Positions 1 to 6,675 are shown, numbered from the stretch's first letter. The stretch is 14,833 nt of DNA from Bdellovibrio sp. (GCA_003176075.1 PSRN01000061.1:1-14833), one strand, 5' to 3'. The notes: generated by a model from the letters alone, not told the origin. Numbers and translations are program-made.

Positions 1-84
1 GCTTGCAGCTGAAGCGGTGCCGCCGACGAAAAAAGAGAACGCGGGGACCTAACCTCCCTGTAGCCTCCCTTGGGGGGAAACGCC

Positions 85-558
85 TTAATCTTCCAGCAGC
101 GAGCGGAGCATCCAGGCTGTTTTCTCGTGGTACTCCATCCGTTCTGTGAGTAAGTCGGCGGTGGCTTCATCAGACGCACGATCGGCGATCGGGAACATTT
201 GCCGGCAGGTTCTCCCAATGATTTCGTTTCCATCCAGAAGCGCCTGAATCATATCGCGTGCGGAGGTCATGCCGATGGACTCCTTCATGGTGGTCAGTTG
301 CCCGAACTCCCGATAGCTACCCGGGGCTGAATAACCCAGGGCGCGAATTCGCTCGGCGATGGTGTCAACCGCTAACGCCAACTCCTGATATTGTCGTTCA
401 AACATTTGGTGGAGCGTCTGGAACATGGGTCCCCGAACATTCCAATGAAAGTTGTGAGCTTTCAAGTAAAGGGTATACGTATCAGCCAAAATTTGAGCCA
501 GTCCCTCGGCCACCTGTTTCCTGTTGGGTTCTTCAATTCCGATATTAACTCTGATCAT
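85..558 (-). CDS. dps: Dps-family ferritin-like DNA-protection/iron-storage protein
   Basis: Cytoplasmic dodecameric mini-ferritin that, in this family, oxidises Fe2+ with peroxide and stores iron, protecting DNA in starvation or oxidative stress. The 157 residues match the usual Dps length. The inter-subunit ferroxidase set is visible: H38 (in FHWNVRG), H50, E54 (Asp in E. coli), D65 and E69 (in DTIAER). The spacing equals that of E. coli H51/H63/D67/D78/E82. The N terminus before helix A is short, with no Lys/Arg-rich tail of the kind E. coli Dps uses to bind DNA, so direct DNA binding is uncertain. The ATG at 558 is preceded by a strong Shine-Dalgarno (GGAGAGGG on the minus strand), which supports this start. 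It may be transcribed alone, since tatA ends 238 bases upstream. Family assignment is secure; the DNA-binding role is inferred. Confidence 0.95.
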   Translation of the reverse strand: MIRVNIGIEEPNRKQVAEGLAQILADTYTLYLKAHNFHWNVRGPMFQTLHQMFERQYQELALAVDTIAERIRALGYSAPGSYREFGQLTTMKESIGMTSARDMIQALLDGNEIIGRTCRQMFPIADRASDEATADLLTERMEYHEKTAWMLRSLLED

Positions 559-795
559 GCTCCCTCTCCTTTCTCTGATCTCCTAACGAAAGGAGTACTC
601 CGGTTGGCAAAAAATGTGGTTCTATTTTTCGGCCGGATAGATGGCGCTAAAAAACGTTACAGGCGATGCGCAAATTCGGAACGGTGGAGAAAGAGGTGGG
701 GCTTCATGGTACAAGGGCGACAGGGACTGAGGCCACGCTTCAGTACCCGTGGCACCTTCGCAGACCGACGTGGCTCTTCGCCGTCCACGCTCTTT
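559..795. other. Intergenic region dps-tatA
   Basis: This stretch lies between the dps start and the tatA stop, and both genes read on the minus strand. It should contain the dps promoter and leader. A perfect 10-bp palindrome, GGAGTACTCC (592-601), sits about 35 bases upstream of the dps ATG and could be an operator, but no regulator can be named. I see no convincing sigma-70 promoter and no intrinsic terminator for tatA. The short reading frames crossing it on both strands look like shadows. Confidence 0.4.
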
Positions 796-1074
796 TTAGC
801 CTTTGTGGGTTTTTTCTTTTTCTCGGGCTTCGTCTGCGACATCTTTGACGTCTTTTACGAAGCGATCCTTATCTTTATCTGAAGGTTGAGAGATCTGGAC
901 CGTGTTTTGCTGGTTGTTTTGGCTTGTGTCTTTTTCATCGGTATTGATGGCTTTCTTGAATCCCTTAATGGCCTCGCCCAAAGACTTGCCGAGCTCAGGA
1001 AGCTTTTTTGGCCCGAAAAAAATCAAAAAAATCACGGCGACAATCAATACATGCGTCAAACTGAACTCACCCAT
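796..1074 (-). CDS. tatA: Sec-independent protein translocase subunit TatA/TatE
   Basis: Pore-forming or membrane-thinning subunit of the twin-arginine translocase, which exports folded proteins across the inner membrane. The 92 residues have the standard TatA plan. A short periplasmic N terminus leads into one transmembrane helix (about residues 5-21). A hinge with FGPKKLPELG follows, then an amphipathic helix (LGKSLGEAIKGFKKAI) and a charged, disordered Gln/Asp/Lys-rich tail. The FGP hinge and the Leu-Pro-Glu-Leu-Gly run are diagnostic of TatA/B, and the short length favours TatA over TatB. The ATG at 1074 has a good Shine-Dalgarno (GGGAGG, minus strand). It is divergent from the NADH dehydrogenase gene with only 38 bases between starts, so the two promoters must overlap or lie inside the genes. 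No tatB or tatC is in the window. Confidence 0.93.
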   Translation of the reverse strand: MGEFSLTHVLIVAVIFLIFFGPKKLPELGKSLGEAIKGFKKAINTDEKDTSQNNQQNTVQISQPSDKDKDRFVKDVKDVADEAREKEKTHKG

Positions 1075-1112
1075 TGAGCCTCCCGTAAAAAATATCCCAT
1101 GGCTGGCGGATC

Positions 1113-2576
1113 ATGACAAGGCCTAAAGGCTCTGTTAAATCTGGTCAAGTGCAAGTTCGTGCAAGGGAAGTCCTAGTCGTTGGCGGAGGCTTTGGCGGCG
1201 TTCGGGCGGTGAAGGAGATGGCCAAAGAACCGCACCTTCATATCACGCTCATCGACCGCAACAACCATCATCTTTTTCAGCCACTCCTTTACCAAGTCGC
1301 GACAGCGGGCCTTTCGCCCGGAGAGATCGCCGTGCCGATTCGAACGATCTTCTCCAGATATTCTGCCGTGCAGATCTTGATGATGAACGTCGATCGGGTG
1401 AACTTGGCGGAGCAGAAGATCATCTTGTCCGGCGGCAAAGAGTACCATTACGATTACCTCCTGCTGGCTTGCGGTGCTGAAAGCAATTACTTTGGCCATC
1501 CCGAGTGGGAGCCGCTGGCCCCCTCGCTCAAATCCATAAGAGACGCCCTGGACATTCGGCGACGCATTCTTTCGGCCTATGAACAGGCGGAAAGTTCCGC
1601 CTCGGAAGAGGAAAAGCGCTTTCAATTGAGTTTCGTCGTCGTGGGTGGCGGTCCCACGGGCGTTGAGCTGGCCGGCGCCATTTCAGAGATCGCAAATACG
1701 ACCTTGCGTTCGGATTTTCGCAATATTTTCCCCGAGTCCACGATGATAAATTTGCTCGAGGCCGGCCCGCGCGTTCTTTCTTCGTTTGCGTCCGAGCTCT
1801 CGGCGCGCGCCCGTGATGACCTCGCGCAAATGAAAGTCAACGTTCACGAAAATTGCAGAGTTCTCTCGATTCAGTCCGGGGTGGTAAAAACAACGAGCGG
1901 CGAATTTCGCGCCGCCAATATTTTCTGGACTGCTGGAGTAAAGCCCTCCGCGTTGGCGGCGTCATTGGGCGTGCCACTCGATCGCCAGGGTCGCGTGATC
2001 GTCAAAGAGGACCTCTCGCTCCCTCAACACCCGAACGTTTTTGTCATCGGGGACATGGCTCACGCCGAGCCCCCCGGCGGAGGTGAGGCTCTTCCAGGTG
2101 TCGCGGCGGTGGCCATGCAGCAGGGAAGCTATGTGGGATCGTTGATCCGACGGGAAATTCACGGCCAAGCGACAAGCGGCCAATGGACCGGCCAAGCGAC
2201 TAGCGGTAAAGCGACCGGTCAAGCGAATTTGCGGTTGCCTTTCACTTATTTGGACAAGGGGACCATGGCGACGATTGGCCGAAAACGGGCGGTGGTTCAA
2301 ATGGGTCCGCATCAGCGGTTTCGCTTCACCGGTTTTCTTGCCTGGCTCCTTTGGCTGTTCGTGCACGTCGCTTATTTGATCGGCTTTCGCAATAAAATCA
2401 TCGTTTTGTTTGAGTGGATGTGGTCCTATCTGACCTTCAGCAAAGGCGCGCGACTGATCGTGGGCCATCAGCCTCTGGACCATCAGATCATGGATCATCA
2501 GGTCGTGGATCATCAGCATCAGCGACCCAAGTCCAAGTCCAAGTCTGAACCGGGGACAGACGGTGGCTCGTTTTGA
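1113..2576 (+). CDS. ndh: Type II NADH:quinone oxidoreductase (NDH-2)
   Basis: Single-subunit, non-proton-pumping NADH dehydrogenase that passes electrons from NADH through FAD to quinone at the inner face of the cytoplasmic membrane. Two dinucleotide-binding folds are visible: the FAD site (VVGGGFGGVRA, about residues 22-32) and the NADH site (VVVGGGPTGVELAG, about 175-188). The second FAD motif VFVIGDMAH lies near residue 310. The C-terminal part has the hydrophobic, Trp-rich membrane-anchor segment typical of the family (FLAWLLWLFVHVAYLIGF). Two regions are unusual. A 9-residue tandem repeat (GQATSG...) is inserted before the conserved DKGTMATIGR segment. A low-complexity tail after the anchor is built from DHQ pentapeptides and a KSKSKS run. 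The ATG at 1113 has only a weak ribosome site; a GTG near codon 13 is an alternative. Family call is firm; the effect of the repeats is unknown. Confidence 0.93.
   Translation: MTRPKGSVKSGQVQVRAREVLVVGGGFGGVRAVKEMAKEPHLHITLIDRNNHHLFQPLLYQVATAGLSPGEIAVPIRTIFSRYSAVQILMMNVDRVNLAEQKIILSGGKEYHYDYLLLACGAESNYFGHPEWEPLAPSLKSIRDALDIRRRILSAYEQAESSASEEEKRFQLSFVVVGGGPTGVELAGAISEIANTTLRSDFRNIFPESTMINLLEAGPRVLSSFASELSARARDDLAQMKVNVHENCRVLSIQSGVVKTTSGEFRAANIFWTAGVKPSALAASLGVPLDRQGRVIVKEDLSLPQHPNVFVIGDMAHAEPPGGGEALPGVAAVAMQQGSYVGSLIRREIHGQATSGQWTGQATSGKATGQANLRLPFTYLDKGTMATIGRKRAVVQMGPHQRFRFTGFLAWLLWLFVHVAYLIGFRNKIIVLFEWMWSYLTFSKGARLIVGHQPLDHQIMDHQVVDHQHQRPKSKSKSEPGTDGGSF
2163..2234 (+). repeat. 27-nt in-frame tandem repeat inside ndh
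   Basis: Two near-identical 27-base units (2163-2189 and 2190-2216) and a partial third (2217-2234) encode GQATSGQWT, GQATSGKAT and GQANLRL. They lie in the linker between the NADH-binding domain and the conserved DKGTMATIGR segment. The unit length is a multiple of three, so gain or loss of copies keeps the frame. Confidence 0.85.
2463..2522 (+). repeat. 15-nt in-frame tandem repeat at the ndh 3' end
   Basis: Four 15-base units encode GHQPL, DHQIM, DHQVV and DHQHQ in the tail beyond the membrane-anchor segment of NDH-2. A separate 6-base repeat (AAGTCC x3, giving KSKSKS) follows closely. The tail is thus locally His/Asp/Gln-rich and then Lys/Ser-rich. Confidence 0.85.
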
Positions 2577-3061
2577 TACAGGCTACTTGAACTTGGAGTT
2601 ATTCTTTTACAAACCCTAAGGTGTCATAGGTCAATCGTGCTCTTAACGCCAGCGGAAATGGATGAAGCGGTAAAGAAGCGGCCCAACTTTCGCCCGCCAG
2701 GGGAGTGATGTTGGACAGATATGAAAATCATTCAGCCGAATCGGGTGAGTCCCCTCCGTCGATGGAGGTGATCGCTGGAGCGATTTGATGATGGGACGGC
2801 TCGCCCACTATGAATACCAAAATCACCGGCGCTAAAACTGTAAGGATGCTGAAGAAGATTCGAATGATCACGTAAATTCTCCCGGGTCTGCGGGAATTCC
2901 AATGCAAAGATAATGACCAGCGGTAGGAGCAATTAAGGGGTTCCGGGGCGCGATCTGGGCCCATTCAATGGACAAAGAAGCAGTCACTTGTTTCGTCTTT
3001 GGCTGTCTTTCTCATAAGATAGACTTGATCGTCCAATTTTCGTCGCTTTGACAGTCCGGCA
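2577..3061. other. Long intergenic stretch downstream of ndh
   Basis: Apart from the possible 47-residue membrane protein on the minus strand (2728-2871), I find no supported gene here. No intrinsic terminator follows ndh. A TTGACA at 3048-3053 could be a -35 box for the M48 gene, but no good -10 box is found at the proper distance. The right end runs into the GAGACAG repeat cluster. Confidence 0.35.
2728..2871 (-). CDS. Possible 47-residue single-pass membrane protein
   Basis: A short minus-strand frame starting at GTG (2869-2871) is preceded at good spacing by a GGGAGA Shine-Dalgarno. It encodes a hydrophobic stretch (IIRIFFSILTVLAPVILVFI) with a positive N-terminal residue, then a polar tail ending DSPDSAE. 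An ATG at 2964 in the same frame would lengthen it to 78 residues, but the added part looks non-coding. It lies alone in the long gap between ndh and the M48 protease. No family is recognised. The ribosome site and the membrane segment are the only support, so this may be a chance frame. Confidence 0.3.
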   Translation of the reverse strand: MIIRIFFSILTVLAPVILVFIVGEPSHHQIAPAITSIDGGDSPDSAE

Positions 3062-3145
3062 AGAGACAGTTTCTTTTTTGTTGCAGTCTCTACGAGACAG
3101 TTTCTACGAGACAGTCTCCACAAGACAGTTTATTGCAGTCTCTAT
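3062..3145. repeat. Cluster of GAGACAG / GCAGTCTC repeats upstream of the M48 gene
   Basis: The motif GAGACAGTTTC or GAGACAGTCTC occurs at 3063-3073, 3094-3104 and 3108-3118, with a variant AAGACAGTTT near 3123. The complementary half-motif GCAGTCTC occurs at 3083-3090 and 3135-3142. The copy at 3108-3118 is a perfect odd palindrome (GAGAC-A-GTCTC). Both direct and inverted copies are packed into about 80 bases ending about 35 bases before the M48 start codon. This could be a multi-site operator or a decayed tandem repeat; the regulator is unknown. Confidence 0.6.
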
Positions 3146-3178
3146 GGGCTGTTTGACGCTGGCGCGGAAAGGATCTCC

Positions 3179-3991
3179 ATGAAATTCACTTTCACAATTC
3201 CCAAGATTGTTTCAGTAACCGCATTTCTTCTCATGATCAGTTGTTCGACGTTAGCGCCGAAGGTCACCGACGCCGACATCAACGCGGAAGCGAAGAAAGA
3301 GTATGAAAAAGTGAAAGCTCAGTCCCGTCGTTCGAACAACGCGGCCTGGACTGCCATGGTGCAACGGGTGGCCCAGCGAATTGCCGTGGCTTCCGGCGAG
3401 CATTTCGAATGGGAGGTTGTCCTCCTTGAAAACAAGGAACCCAACGCATGGTGCATGCCGGGTGGAAAGATGGCCGTGTATACCGGCATCATGCCCATCC
3501 TCAAAACCGAAGGAGCGCTGGCGGCTGTCTTGGGGCATGAGGTGGCCCACGCCACTCGCCGCCACGGCAAAGAAAAACTTGCCCGCGGCATGCAACAACA
3601 GATGGCAGGTGCGCTTCTGGGGTTGGGTGCCGGCGTTATCGCCAGCCAATTCTGCCAAACCGAGAATTGTCGAACATTGACAAAGCTGGGTGGCGCCCTC
3701 GGTGGCCTCGGAATTGCTTTTTTCAATTTGAAATATGATCGTGGAAATGAATCCGAGGCCGACGAATACGGGCAAGTCTACATGGCCCGCGCTGGATATG
3801 ACCCCGCGGAGTCGATCAAGCTGTGGGAGCGCATGGGGGCGGCCATGGGCGGAAAAGCTCCGCCCGAGTGGATGTCAACCCATCCCTCGGATGCCAACCG
3901 GCGCGCTCGCTTGCTTGCCTTAATGCCCAACGCCGAGGCGGAGTACGCTCATGCGCCTCAGAGATTTGGCACGGGTGAGACAATCCCGTAG
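3179..3991 (+). CDS. M48-family zinc metalloprotease, predicted lipoprotein (LoiP/BepA-like)
   Basis: Periplasmic, membrane-anchored zinc peptidase of the M48 group, whose relatives degrade misfolded outer-membrane proteins. The N terminus is a lipoprotein signal: basic and hydrophobic residues 1-21, then C22 in LLMISCS (Met at -3 is slightly atypical). The active site is clear: HEVAH at 120-124, with the third zinc ligand at E191 in the ESEAD motif, followed by the usual AGYDP and THPSDANRR C-terminal signatures. A Gly/Ala-rich hydrophobic loop (about 141-182) sits between the zinc motifs, as is common in this group. There is no TPR domain, so it resembles LoiP/YcaL more than BepA. The ATG at 3179 has a good AAAGGA ribosome site. 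It is convergent with the chimeric helicase fragment, 18 bases away. At 270 residues the length is normal. Confidence 0.93.
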   Translation: MKFTFTIPKIVSVTAFLLMISCSTLAPKVTDADINAEAKKEYEKVKAQSRRSNNAAWTAMVQRVAQRIAVASGEHFEWEVVLLENKEPNAWCMPGGKMAVYTGIMPILKTEGALAAVLGHEVAHATRRHGKEKLARGMQQQMAGALLGLGAGVIASQFCQTENCRTLTKLGGALGGLGIAFFNLKYDRGNESEADEYGQVYMARAGYDPAESIKLWERMGAAMGGKAPPEWMSTHPSDANRRARLLALMPNAEAEYAHAPQRFGTGETIP

Positions 3992-4009
3992 GTGAAATCT
4001 TTTTCCCGT

Positions 4010-4804
4010 TCACTGCCGGCGTGCGACCAGGCTTCGGTGAAAATGCATCACCTGTGGATCGGCGAAGATTGCGGACTTTGACCAATTCTCAACGAATAGC
4101 CCACCGGGGCCGCCCACCCTGCTCAGTGCCACATAAGCTTGGCCTGGTTCCCACGCCTTGCTCAGGTCGACGCTCATCTTGCTGAGGGTTGTCCCCTGGG
4201 CTTTGTGGATGGTTATCGCCCAAGCCAGGCTTACCGGGAAATTTTTGGCCGCTGCGATGGGAGCACCGTCAGCATTAAGTAGTGTAAACTCTTCTTTTTC
4301 AACGTCGACGGTACCGCCTTCGTCCAGTTGAATCTCCAGTCGCCTGTCCGTGATCTTGATGACCCGTCCCAGACTCCCGTTCACCCAGCGGCCTTCCATA
4401 TCATTTTGCCGAAGCATCACTAAGGCATCTTTTTTCAGTTGGATGACCCCGGGAATAGGCGCGTGCTTCTTGAAATTTTCAATGTCGGATTCTTTGCCTG
4501 AATATTCGGTGTTGAAAGAGTGCAGAGGGTGTTTGATTCTTCCCAGGCACTCAAGATTAAACGACTCGACGTCCGCCCGATGGGTAAAAAGACGGGTGTG
4601 GTCGCCCTCTCCATTGATCCAATAGATGTAATCTTTTTGGCGAGTGGGAGTAAATGAATTGAAAGTCGCCAGCGCTTTCGGATTCGCTCGCAGAGCGAGT
4701 GTTAAATCGTTCGGGACTTTGAGGGGAAAAGAGCGCTTTTCACGAGACTGAAGTTTGGTGCCGGATTCGATGAAGCTCATTAAAAGTGTGATATAAGCCA
4801 GCAA
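4010..4804 (-). CDS. Chimeric ORF: YdeI-type fragment fused to C-terminal Pif1-like helicase fragment
   Basis: The frame is open for 264 codons but looks like two gene remnants joined in frame. Residues about 30-63 (VPNDLTLALRANPKAL...KDYIYWIN) resemble the C-terminal segment of YdeI/OmpD-associated proteins. From about residue 70 (TRLFTHRADVESFN) it follows Pif1-type superfamily 1 helicases: a WVNGSLGRV segment, the motif WAITIHKAQGTTL (about 195-207), and QAYVALSRV (222-230). The Walker A and B ATPase motifs of a helicase are absent, so helicase activity is very unlikely. The start is uncertain: TTG at 4804 or ATG at 4780 (codon 9), neither with a strong ribosome site. It lies 7 bases downstream of the M28 peptidase stop and could be co-transcribed with it. 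It is probably a non-functional rearrangement product, though the long open frame leaves room for a new role. Confidence 0.75.
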   Translation of the reverse strand: MLAYITLLMSFIESGTKLQSREKRSFPLKVPNDLTLALRANPKALATFNSFTPTRQKDYIYWINGEGDHTRLFTHRADVESFNLECLGRIKHPLHSFNTEYSGKESDIENFKKHAPIPGVIQLKKDALVMLRQNDMEGRWVNGSLGRVIKITDRRLEIQLDEGGTVDVEKEEFTLLNADGAPIAAAKNFPVSLAWAITIHKAQGTTLSKMSVDLSKAWEPGQAYVALSRVGGPGGLFVENWSKSAIFADPQVMHFHRSLVARRQ

Positions 4805-4811
4805 AAACCTA

Positions 4812-5888
4812 TTACAGCCCAGCCGTTCCGTCCAGCCCGGCCAATTTAGCGGCGAAAGTCACACCCACTTGCGCAATCTTAAAGAAGTAATCCTGATCGA
4901 TCTTGTCGAAGGTGTCGCCGCCGCTGTTATCAAAGTGAGGATTGGCGAAAGGCTCGTGTTCCGAGTACACGACCGAAGGCACGCCAATTTCCCACATGGC
5001 GTAGTGGTCGCTGTTTTCGCCGATGCAGCCGCGGGCCACTTTCAAATTTGAATAAGTGATTGCGACCTCCTGCAAGGCATTGCCAATCTCCGGGAAATTG
5101 TAGCGGTCGCCCGAGCAGCTGAAGACGTCAAAGGTGAGATCCTTTGTCGAGCAAACTCCATCGGCACTGCAATTCCAGCCTGTTTGTTCATTGTCCACCG
5201 AAGCCACGAGTTTGAAATTTTCCCGCTGTGAAAGATCCTTGATGTATTTCGCGTATTCCCTGGCTCCTTGCAGCTCACCCAGTTCCTCGGCGTCGGCCGC
5301 GACAAACCGAACGGTGTGGTGAAGCTGGCTTTTGTGTTCCACCAAAAGGCGAGCCGTTTCAAGAGTGATGGCCATTCCTGTCATGTCGTCGTCCACCGCC
5401 GGATTGTTAACCTCCTGGCCGAAGGGACCCATGCTGTCATAGTGAACAATGACGATGATGGAGTCTTTGGTTTTTCCGGGGAGAACGGCTTCCAGATTGT
5501 GTCCAGTCGATTCGCCGGGGAGATGATTGCCAGCGAAAGTGAGTTCCTGCACGCTCATGCCCAGATTTTCAAAAAATTGCCGCCAATAAAGACGATATTT
5601 AGCCTTGGCTTCCGCCGAATAGCGATTGGTGATGCGATAGGTTTGCCCGCCGACGGTGACGGGAAGGTAGCCGGTCATTTCCTGTAACACTTTAAAGATA
5701 TGATCTCGATTCACGGAATTGAATATTTGCTGATAGGCGGGCTCTGGTGCCAGCGGCTTGGTCGGGGCAAAAGGATAGTTCGGCAAATAGCGGGCCGATG
5801 ACCAGTCTGAGGCCTCTGCCGGAAGCGCCAAACCGACGGTCAGTGAAAGCAAGCCTGAAAATAAGCCTGAAAGCAATAGCGATTTCAT
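4812..5888 (-). CDS. Exported M28-family zinc aminopeptidase
   Basis: Zinc-dependent exopeptidase of the M28 family, predicted to act in the periplasm or outside the cell. The frame is open to 6047, but the ATG at 5888 is chosen because it has a GAGGGGG ribosome site and opens a classic signal peptide (MKSLLLSGLFSGLL..., ending near PAEAS). The upstream part of the frame only crosses the palindromic element. The mature protein carries the two-zinc site: H149 and D151 (HYDS), bridging D166 (VDDDMTG), catalytic E201 with zinc ligand E202 (DAEELG), D232 (VDNEQ) and H295 (SDHYAMWEIGVPS). Several Cys residues (C240, C246, C258, C288) suggest disulphides, fitting an exported enzyme. It is 358 residues long, normal for the family. 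It follows the small lipoprotein gene on the same strand, separated by the palindrome. The substrate is unknown. Confidence 0.92.
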   Translation of the reverse strand: MKSLLLSGLFSGLLSLTVGLALPAEASDWSSARYLPNYPFAPTKPLAPEPAYQQIFNSVNRDHIFKVLQEMTGYLPVTVGGQTYRITNRYSAEAKAKYRLYWRQFFENLGMSVQELTFAGNHLPGESTGHNLEAVLPGKTKDSIIVIVHYDSMGPFGQEVNNPAVDDDMTGMAITLETARLLVEHKSQLHHTVRFVAADAEELGELQGAREYAKYIKDLSQRENFKLVASVDNEQTGWNCSADGVCSTKDLTFDVFSCSGDRYNFPEIGNALQEVAITYSNLKVARGCIGENSDHYAMWEIGVPSVVYSEHEPFANPHFDNSGGDTFDKIDQDYFFKIAQVGVTFAAKLAGLDGTAGL

Positions 5889-5902
5889 GATTCCCCCTCT
5901 TA

Positions 5903-6063
5903 AGAGCGCATCTAAGAAGTGGTGCGTCGTCTGCGAATGGCTGCAAAATCGTCCCACTTTGTTGTCGGTCGGCGCTGTAGTCCCAGCTACAGTTTCTCCC
6001 TCCGCCTCGTGGGTCGATTTTTCGCACGTTCTCGACCAACGCAGCACTTCTTAGATGCGCTCT
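5903..6063. repeat. 161-bp imperfect palindromic element with 18-bp perfect terminal inverted repeats
   Basis: The outer 18 bases, AGAGCGCATCTAAGAAGT (5903-5920), recur as an exact inverted copy at 6046-6063. Similarity between the arms continues inward for roughly 55 bases, with shared blocks such as TGCG and AAAATCG.CCCAC. Close to the middle is a smaller perfect hairpin, CTGTAG-N6-CTACAG (5975-5992). The element fills most of the gap between the lipoprotein and M28 genes and ends 14 bases before the M28 start. The size, terminal repeats and lack of coding content fit a MITE-like or REP-like element. No clear target-site duplication is visible, so mobility is inferred. Confidence 0.75.
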
Positions 6064-6114
6064 ACGATTTCTGTGAACCGATTCTCTAAACGAAGCGAGC
6101 GGTTTGGCAAGCAA

Positions 6115-6675
6115 CTATTTCTGGATTTTGGTGATTTCCCAGGCGGAGTTCCAGATCGAGCTCCAGCCGGCGCTCTTGTTTTTCAATTCATAAGAAAAAA
6201 TCATTTCATAACTTGGACCCGGGGGAAGAAACATCGAGTTCGTCACCATGCGAAGGGAATCGGTGTAATTGAACCCCACTGAATTCTTCAAATCCTGGCC
6301 ATTGATCACGTGCCGGAGAGCGGCGCGCGCCTTTTCAGGAACCGTCCGCACGCGAACATTGGCCAATGCCTCGCCGTCACGAACCGTGGCGCTGACAAAT
6401 TCGAATTCGGAATTATTTTTGATGGTGCTGATGTAGTCGTTCTTAAAATCCTTCGCCACGGTGATATCGCGCGAAGCTTCTTCTTCAATTTCTTTTTCCA
6501 GAATATTTTGGGCGCTGGCCAGGACGATCCTTTCTATTTTCGCCTCAGGCGTACATCCGACAATGCAGCCGATGCCTCCAATGCCTCCAAAGCACCCAAC
6601 AAGGCTCCAGGTTGCAACCGCCAAGAAATTGAAACGAAAGGTATTGGGCAAGCCAAGACGGAAGTTGTAAGTCAC
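6115..6675 (-). CDS. Small predicted lipoprotein of unknown function
   Basis: This 186-residue protein is not recognised. Its N terminus has basic and hydrophobic residues followed by two candidate lipoboxes: SLVGC (C28) and CIVGC (C41). They are separated by a Gly-Gly-Ile repeat encoded by short 9-base tandem units. Export with lipid attachment is likely, but the attachment cysteine is ambiguous; the residues after C41 (TPEAK) are the more hydrophilic and make a more typical mature start. The rest is a mixed alpha/beta domain: an acidic helix near residues 50-75, then strand-like segments (FEFVSATVRDGEALANVRVRTV). This resembles small NTF2- or Tim44-like folds in character only. It begins the minus-strand group that continues through the palindrome to the M28 peptidase, and it is divergent from the ABC exporter. 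No function is assigned. Confidence 0.75.
   Translation of the reverse strand: MTYNFRLGLPNTFRFNFLAVATWSLVGCFGGIGGIGCIVGCTPEAKIERIVLASAQNILEKEIEEEASRDITVAKDFKNDYISTIKNNSEFEFVSATVRDGEALANVRVRTVPEKARAALRHVINGQDLKNSVGFNYTDSLRMVTNSMFLPPGPSYEMIFSYELKNKSAGWSSIWNSAWEITKIQK

Noticed and set aside
391..882. 163-codon plus-strand frame antisense to dps and the gap next to it
   Set aside because: It overlaps the well-supported dps gene, has no recognisable domain and its end is a low-complexity Phe-rich translation of the tatA tail.
3062..3145. Repeat cluster considered as a small CRISPR array
   Set aside because: The repeats are only about 11 bases, the spacing is irregular (14 or 31 bases), copies occur in both orientations, and no cas gene is present.
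5268..5687. 139-codon plus-strand frame antisense to the M28 peptidase
   Set aside because: It is the complement of a gene with intact catalytic motifs and signal peptide; no family features of its own.
5975..5990. CTGTAGTCCCAGCTAC, identical to part of the human Alu consensus
   Set aside because: The match stops at both ends and the 16 bases form the small hairpin inside a larger bacterial palindrome; this is coincidence, not contamination.
5889..6047. N-terminal extension of the M28 peptidase to 6047
   Set aside because: The extra 53 codons are translation of the palindromic element; the downstream ATG has a ribosome site and opens a proper signal peptide.
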